Below are positions 27,762 to 31,328 of a stretch of 31,328 nucleotides of DNA, in pieces (positions within the stretch are counted from its first letter, which is position 1; every line of letters begins with the position of its first letter). The notes below the pieces were generated by a model. The model was not told where the DNA came from. It saw only the letters and a list, made by a program, of their open reading frames with translations, and searched no databases. This DNA is from Betaproteobacteria bacterium. Its GTDB lineage: Bacteria; Pseudomonadota; Gammaproteobacteria; Burkholderiales; Burkholderiaceae_C. The stretch spans positions 1 through 31,328 of the forward strand of contig RFNL01000403.1 of NCBI GenBank assembly GCA_009927195.1. The letters are read 5' to 3'. A program made the translations under genes and the position numbers.

Positions 27762-28061
27762 ATGTACCTGCTTGCCACCGCTTGGTTGTACGTCACACTG
27801 ATGATGGCGGTGGCCGAGGCCACCCACGCGCAGGGCAGTTTGCTGGGGGCCTTGATCACATTCGTGATGTATGGCCTTGCCCCACTGGCATTGGTCCTTT
27901 ATTTGTGGGGCACCCCCATGCGCTGGCGCGCACTGAAAAAACAGGCTGATCTAGCGTCTCCGATTGACGGCCAGCAGCCCTCAGGGCGGACCGACGCGCC
28001 AAATGCTGGCAGCGAATCGACCACTGACCCCGTCTCTGCGGTGGGAAAAAAACAAATCTGA
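27762..28061 (+). CDS. Small two-helix membrane protein, unknown function
   Basis: I do not recognise a named family, although a short protein of this kind is, to my memory, common near pha and pgeF genes in Comamonadaceae. It has 99 residues: one membrane segment at about 2-20 (YLLATAWLYVTLMMAVAEA), a second at about 27-49 (LLGALITFVMYGLAPLALVLYLW), then a basic stretch (RWRALKK) and a polar tail of about 40 residues. The ATG begins the first helix directly; no strong Shine-Dalgarno is seen. It is divergent from phaC and convergent with pgeF, and the last 81 bases lie antisense to the pgeF end. The hydrophobic part is credible coding sequence; the tail is less certain. Confidence 0.65.
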   Translation: MYLLATAWLYVTLMMAVAEATHAQGSLLGALITFVMYGLAPLALVLYLWGTPMRWRALKKQADLASPIDGQQPSGRTDAPNAGSESTTDPVSAVGKKQI

Positions 28062-28771
28062 CTGGCAGACCGTGCACCATGGCTGCGTGCTGTCGTTGCC
28101 AGCCACTTCACCAATACCCAAGGCCAGCAGTCTTTGTCGGGCTAACCGGGCCAAATCTGCCCACCATTTGCCAACGCGAGGGCCCGGTGCAAAGGCTTGT
28201 TCCGCTACCGCATGCTGATGACAAAAAGCCTGCCGGACCGCTTCGCCAACTTCAAAGGCTGTCGGTCCTATACAGGGCCCCAACCACACTTTGAGTTGTT
28301 CCGGCTCACAGGCAGCGCGATCGCAAATCGATTGAACCGCCACCTCCAGCACGCCGATGCCCGCTTGACCCGCCAAGCCACGCCAACCGGCATGGGCTGC
28401 GGCCACCCATTGGCCAGACGGATCTGCCAATAAACCGGTAAACAATCGGCAACCATGATGGTGCATGCCAGTTGCGCATGCTGTGTGATACAGATATCAG
28501 CCGTCAAAGCGTCTGGGGTTTCGGGGGTGAGTTCCAACAAATCCCAACCGTGCGTTTGGTGCATGAACACTGGCTTGGCCCCAATATGGGCTTTGTAAAG
28601 GTTTCGGTTGGCCTGCACATTGGCGATCAAGTCCTGCACATGATCGCCCAAGTTCAAACTGCCGTAAGGGAAAGGAGATACACCCCCCTGTCGCGAGGAG
28701 CAAAACGCTTGAACCCCATCAGGCCATGTGACAACGGGGCGCAGGCCTTTGATGGGCGAATGGATTTCCAT
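27981..28771 (-). pseudogene. pgeF: YfiH/PgeF-type purine nucleoside phosphorylase/laccase-domain protein, frameshifted
   Basis: This Cu-oxidase_4 family protein acts on purine nucleosides (LACC1-like) or in peptidoglycan editing. The first frame gives SSRQGGVSPFPYGSLNLGDHV, MHQTHG and ACTIMVADCLPV, then turns into nonsense and stops at 28268. The other frame continues LLADPSGQWVAAAHAGWRGLAG, GPCIGPTAFEVG and FFSHRRDGVSGRFAASIW, and stops at 27981. A single missing T in a TTT run (28432-28434) accounts for the break. Repaired length is about 263 residues, normal for the family. The catalytic His and Cys residues (MHQTH, ADC, HAGW) are split between the fragments. The start is tentative: ATG at 28771, with an open TTG at 28801. 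Confidence 0.87.
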
Positions 28772-28944
28772 GGATGTTCGGTGGCCTTGGTAGGTCGACA
28801 AAGCGCTATGAAGGGGATGATAAACCGCTTCAATTTAGCTTCCATGGAGTCATGGCACACTGTCGGCCTTGCTTGAACCAGCAGGGGTCCGTGCCAAAAG
28901 CTCAGTCAACCCCATTTGCCCCATGACCCGCTTGAGAGGAAGCC

Positions 28945-29640
28945 ATGTCTTACGTTTTTGCCGCGCCAGCCACTGTGTCAGTGCCCATTTTGGGTCAGTC
29001 TGAACAATTTCCTGTTCACCGCATCTACTGCGTGGGCCGCAACTACGAGGAGCACGCCAAAGAAATGGGTTACAGCGGCCGTGAACCGCCTTTTTTCTTT
29101 TTAAAACCCACCGATGCCTTGGTGGTAGTCCCTGAGGGCACGACAGGTCATATTCCGTACCCAAGCATGACGGCCAATTTTCACCACGAAATCGAATTGG
29201 TGGTGGCAATTGGCAAAGGGGGTAAGCACATTGCCGCAGCGCAGGCCATGTCCCATGTTTTCGGCTATGCCGTGGGCTTGGACATGACCCGGCGCGATCT
29301 GCAAAATGACATGAAAAAGCAAGGTCGTCCCTGGTGCATTGGCAAAGCCTTTGATCACAGCGCCCCGATTGGTCCCATTGTCAGGGCCGAACAACTGACA
29401 GACATTGAAGCGGCGGCGATCTCTGTCACCGTCAACGATCAAGCCCGGCAAGCCAGCCATGTGAGCAAGTTGATCTGGAACATTGCCGAGACCATAGAAC
29501 ATTTGTCGGCCGCTTGGGAACTGCAAGCCGGCGACCTGATTTACAGTGGAACACCAGAAGGCGTGGCCGCGGTAAACAGAGGCGACACCATGGTCGGGCA
29601 GGTGACGGGTTTGCCCGCCTTGACGGTTCATGTGGACTGA
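28945..29640 (+). CDS. Fumarylacetoacetate hydrolase family protein
   Basis: This 231-residue single-domain FAH-fold enzyme cleaves or decarboxylates a 2,4-dioxo acid using Mg2+. Typical marks are VGRNYEEHAKEMG and PPFFFLKP, metal ligands E82 and E84 in HHEIELVVAIG and D113 in GLDMTRRDLQ, and the closing SGTPEGVAAV. The closest named types are fumarylpyruvate hydrolase (gentisate route) and YcgM-like oxaloacetate tautomerase/acylpyruvase; sequence reading does not separate them. AGAGGAA lies just ahead of the ATG. No ring-cleavage genes are nearby, so a general acylpyruvase role is as likely as aromatic catabolism. A Nudix gene follows 31 bases later on the same strand. Confidence 0.88.
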   Translation: MSYVFAAPATVSVPILGQSEQFPVHRIYCVGRNYEEHAKEMGYSGREPPFFFLKPTDALVVVPEGTTGHIPYPSMTANFHHEIELVVAIGKGGKHIAAAQAMSHVFGYAVGLDMTRRDLQNDMKKQGRPWCIGKAFDHSAPIGPIVRAEQLTDIEAAAISVTVNDQARQASHVSKLIWNIAETIEHLSAAWELQAGDLIYSGTPEGVAAVNRGDTMVGQVTGLPALTVHVD

Positions 29641-29671
29641 AGCCGGTCACACGTTACGCGAATAACTCATC

Positions 29672-30217
29672 TTGCTGCGCACTGGCTTCAAACATTGCAA
29701 AAACTGTGGAACATCGGTTGTGTTGCGCATTCCTGACGATGGCGACACCCGCACCCGCGCCGTTTGCCCCCAGTGCCAGACCATCCACTACGAGAACCCG
29801 CTGAATGTGGTCGGCACCATACCAATTTGGGGAGATTCGGTATTGCTGTGCAAGCGCAATATCGAGCCCCGACTGGGCAAATGGACCTTGCCCGCAGGCT
29901 TCATGGAACTGGGGGAAACCTTGACCGATGGCGCAGCCCGCGAAACCGATGAGGAAGCGGGGGCCCGGTTTGAAATGCAAGACCTGTTCAGCATCATCAA
30001 TGTGGTCCGGGTCGGACAGGTTCATTTCTTCTTTCGCGCAAAACTGACCTCTGCGGATTTCAATCCCGGGCATGAAACCATGGAGGCCCGACTATTTACC
30101 GAGCATGAAATCCCGTGGGATGAACTCGCCTTCAAAACCGTCAAGGAAACCTTGCGTTGCTTCTTTGCCGACCGTGCCAGAGGCGAGTTTGAACTGCACC
30201 AAATGGACATCCACTGA
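29672..30217 (+). CDS. Nudix hydrolase with N-terminal zinc ribbon
   Basis: This 181-residue pyrophosphohydrolase is organised like NudC-type or ADP-ribose/NADH-type enzymes without the large N-terminal domain. A zinc ribbon uses C9, C12, C32 and C35 (CKNC, CPQC). The Nudix box is complete: G76-x5-E82-x7-R90-E91-x2-E94-E95-x-G97. The substrate is not predictable. The start is unusual: an in-frame TAA lies three codons before the TTG at 29672, and only TTG or CTG codons are available before the zinc ribbon. No Shine-Dalgarno is seen, so coupling to the upstream hydrolase or a base error near the start are both possible. It ends 14 bases from the convergent gnd. Confidence 0.83.
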   Translation: MLRTGFKHCKNCGTSVVLRIPDDGDTRTRAVCPQCQTIHYENPLNVVGTIPIWGDSVLLCKRNIEPRLGKWTLPAGFMELGETLTDGAARETDEEAGARFEMQDLFSIINVVRVGQVHFFFRAKLTSADFNPGHETMEARLFTEHEIPWDELAFKTVKETLRCFFADRARGEFELHQMDIH

Positions 30218-30231
30218 TCTTTATCTTTGTC

Positions 30232-31212
30232 TCATGACTTGCCTGGCTCCTGATGTCCCCCAAATTGATGGCGCAGCGCAGACAAGGTTTGATCGGCAAA
30301 ACTGGGCGACTGGCGGGAGCGAAACCTGGCATTCAAGGCCGAAGTCAACACTTGCGCAGGCGTGGCTTGTTCGATGGCAGCTTCAATGGTCCATCGCCCC
30401 TCGCCTGAATCTTGAACATGCCCTGAAAATGCGGCAAGTTGCGGGTCTTGGGCCAAGGCAATGGCGCTCAAATCCAGCAACCAGGAGGACACCACGCTGC
30501 CACGCCGCCACAATTCAGTGATGTCTGCCAAGTTCAGGTCATAGCGGCGTTGCTCGGGAATATGGTCTTGGCCTGCACCCTTGAGGATGTCAAAACCCTC
30601 GGCAAAAGCTTGCATCAAGCCATACTCAATGCCGTTGTGAACCATTTTGACAAAATGGCCAGAACCCACGGGACCCGTGTGCAAGTAACCCAAATGCGCG
30701 GTGGATGAAAGACCTTCCCTCCCAGGGGACATGGGGACTTCCCCCTGGCCAGGGGCCAGGTCCCGAAAAACAGGTTCCAGGGTTTGGAATGCGGATGATG
30801 TCCCCCCCACCATCAGGCAATAACCTCGCTCAAGACCCCAAACCCCACCACTTGTGCCGACATCCATGTATTGGATGCCCAATGGGCTCAGTTGATTAGA
30901 ACGGCGCACATCATCTTTATGGTTGGCGTTGCCACCATCGATCAAGATGTCCCCAGCTTGCAACAAGTCTTTCAAGGCCAGCACGGTCTTTTCGGTGACC
31001 TCTCCGGCAGGCAACATCATCCAAACCACACGGGGTTGAGGCAATTGCCGCACCAAGTCAGACACATCATGGGCGCCTTGCGCTCCTTCGTTGACTAGGG
31101 CCGCAATGCTGCTGGCTTGGGCATCAAACACCACACACGCATGGCCTTTGCCCATCAAGCGCCGCACCAAATTACCCCCCATTTTTCCCAATCCGATCAT
31201 GCCGATGTGCAT
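30232..31212 (-). CDS. gnd: 6-phosphogluconate dehydrogenase, short decarboxylating form
   Basis: This enzyme oxidises 6-phosphogluconate to ribulose 5-phosphate and CO2. The nucleotide site GLGKMGGN is at residues 7-14, the substrate signature GTSGGVWGLERGYCLMVGG follows, and the catalytic region KMVHNGIEYGLMQAFAEG is intact. The 326 residues mark the short, often NAD-dependent GndA/YqeC type rather than the 470-residue long form. I start at the ATG at 31212 because AGGGA lies about eight bases ahead; an ATG three codons upstream has AGGG touching it and is too close. About 75 bases separate the start from the terminator at the window edge. Confidence 0.92.
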   Translation of the reverse strand: MHIGMIGLGKMGGNLVRRLMGKGHACVVFDAQASSIAALVNEGAQGAHDVSDLVRQLPQPRVVWMMLPAGEVTEKTVLALKDLLQAGDILIDGGNANHKDDVRRSNQLSPLGIQYMDVGTSGGVWGLERGYCLMVGGTSSAFQTLEPVFRDLAPGQGEVPMSPGREGLSSTAHLGYLHTGPVGSGHFVKMVHNGIEYGLMQAFAEGFDILKGAGQDHIPEQRRYDLNLADITELWRRGSVVSSWLLDLSAIALAQDPQLAAFSGHVQDSGEGRWTIEAAIEQATPAQVLTSALNARFRSRQSPSFADQTLSALRHQFGGHQEPGKS

Positions 31213-31296
31213 TTTGAACATCCCTAAAAAAGTGATGCAACTTTAACGGCAATCGACCCACACTCAAACCATGATCAGGCCCCCAAAAACACAAAA

Positions 31297-31322
31297 GGGT
31301 TAGCAGATTGAACTGCTAACCC
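31297..31322 (-). terminator. Rho-independent terminator of an off-window minus-strand gene
   Basis: GGGTTAGCAG and CTGCTAACCC form a perfect 10-bp stem with a 6-base loop. On the minus strand the stem is followed by TTTTGTGTTTTT, a good U-tract, whereas the plus-strand flank AATTTG is poor. It therefore ends a transcript coming from the right of the window, upstream of gnd. Confidence 0.8.
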
Positions 31323-31328
31323 AATTTG

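Overview
The window is a compact bacterial chromosome segment, almost certainly from a betaproteobacterium of the Burkholderiales. The protein sequences look most like Comamonadaceae (Limnohabitans, Rhodoferax or Polaromonas type). This rests on the style of the IscS, UvrB, PhaZ, PhaC and VOC sequences, on the orphan Bug-type binding protein, and on the order of the isc genes. There are about 25 protein genes, mostly on the minus strand. I see no tRNA, rRNA, CRISPR array, insertion sequence or prophage. No gene-free stretch exceeds about 175 bases.

Left part (1-8.3 kb, minus strand): a complete ISC iron-sulfur operon reads iscR-iscS-iscU-iscA-hscB-hscA-fdx, and dnaQ follows fdx directly. A near-consensus type-1 IscR box overlaps the likely iscR promoter. 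uvrB lies upstream of it. Middle left (8.3-11.7 kb, plus strand): an AspC/TyrB-type aminotransferase, the intracellular PHB depolymerase phaZ, and an RnfB-like ferredoxin that overlaps phaZ by four bases.

Centre (11.7-22 kb): a tightly packed minus-strand operon reads scpA (methylmalonyl-CoA mutase), meaB, pccB, pccA, a VOC-fold probable epimerase, an M20 amidohydrolase and a Bug/TctC binding protein. It should convert propionyl-CoA to succinyl-CoA. A divergent GntR/FCD regulator starts just upstream. A perfect 16-bp palindrome in the shared spacer lies between the -35 and -10 hexamers I assign to scpA, so it is the likely operator.

Right part (22-31.3 kb): an EamA transporter, dusA and the PHB synthesis genes phaB-phaA-phaC on the minus strand; then a small two-helix membrane protein (plus), pgeF (minus), an FAH-family hydrolase and a Nudix hydrolase (plus), and a short-form gnd (minus). 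A strong terminator for a minus-strand gene outside the window closes the right edge.

The most striking observation is that phaC, phaB and pgeF are each broken by an apparent one-base deletion at a short homopolymer, all within 4.4 kb, while the other genes read cleanly. Either this stretch carries consensus errors, or the strain has lost PHB synthesis while keeping the depolymerase and thiolase. The metabolic theme is short-chain acyl-CoA handling: PHB storage and mobilisation around a propionate/methylmalonyl-CoA pathway.
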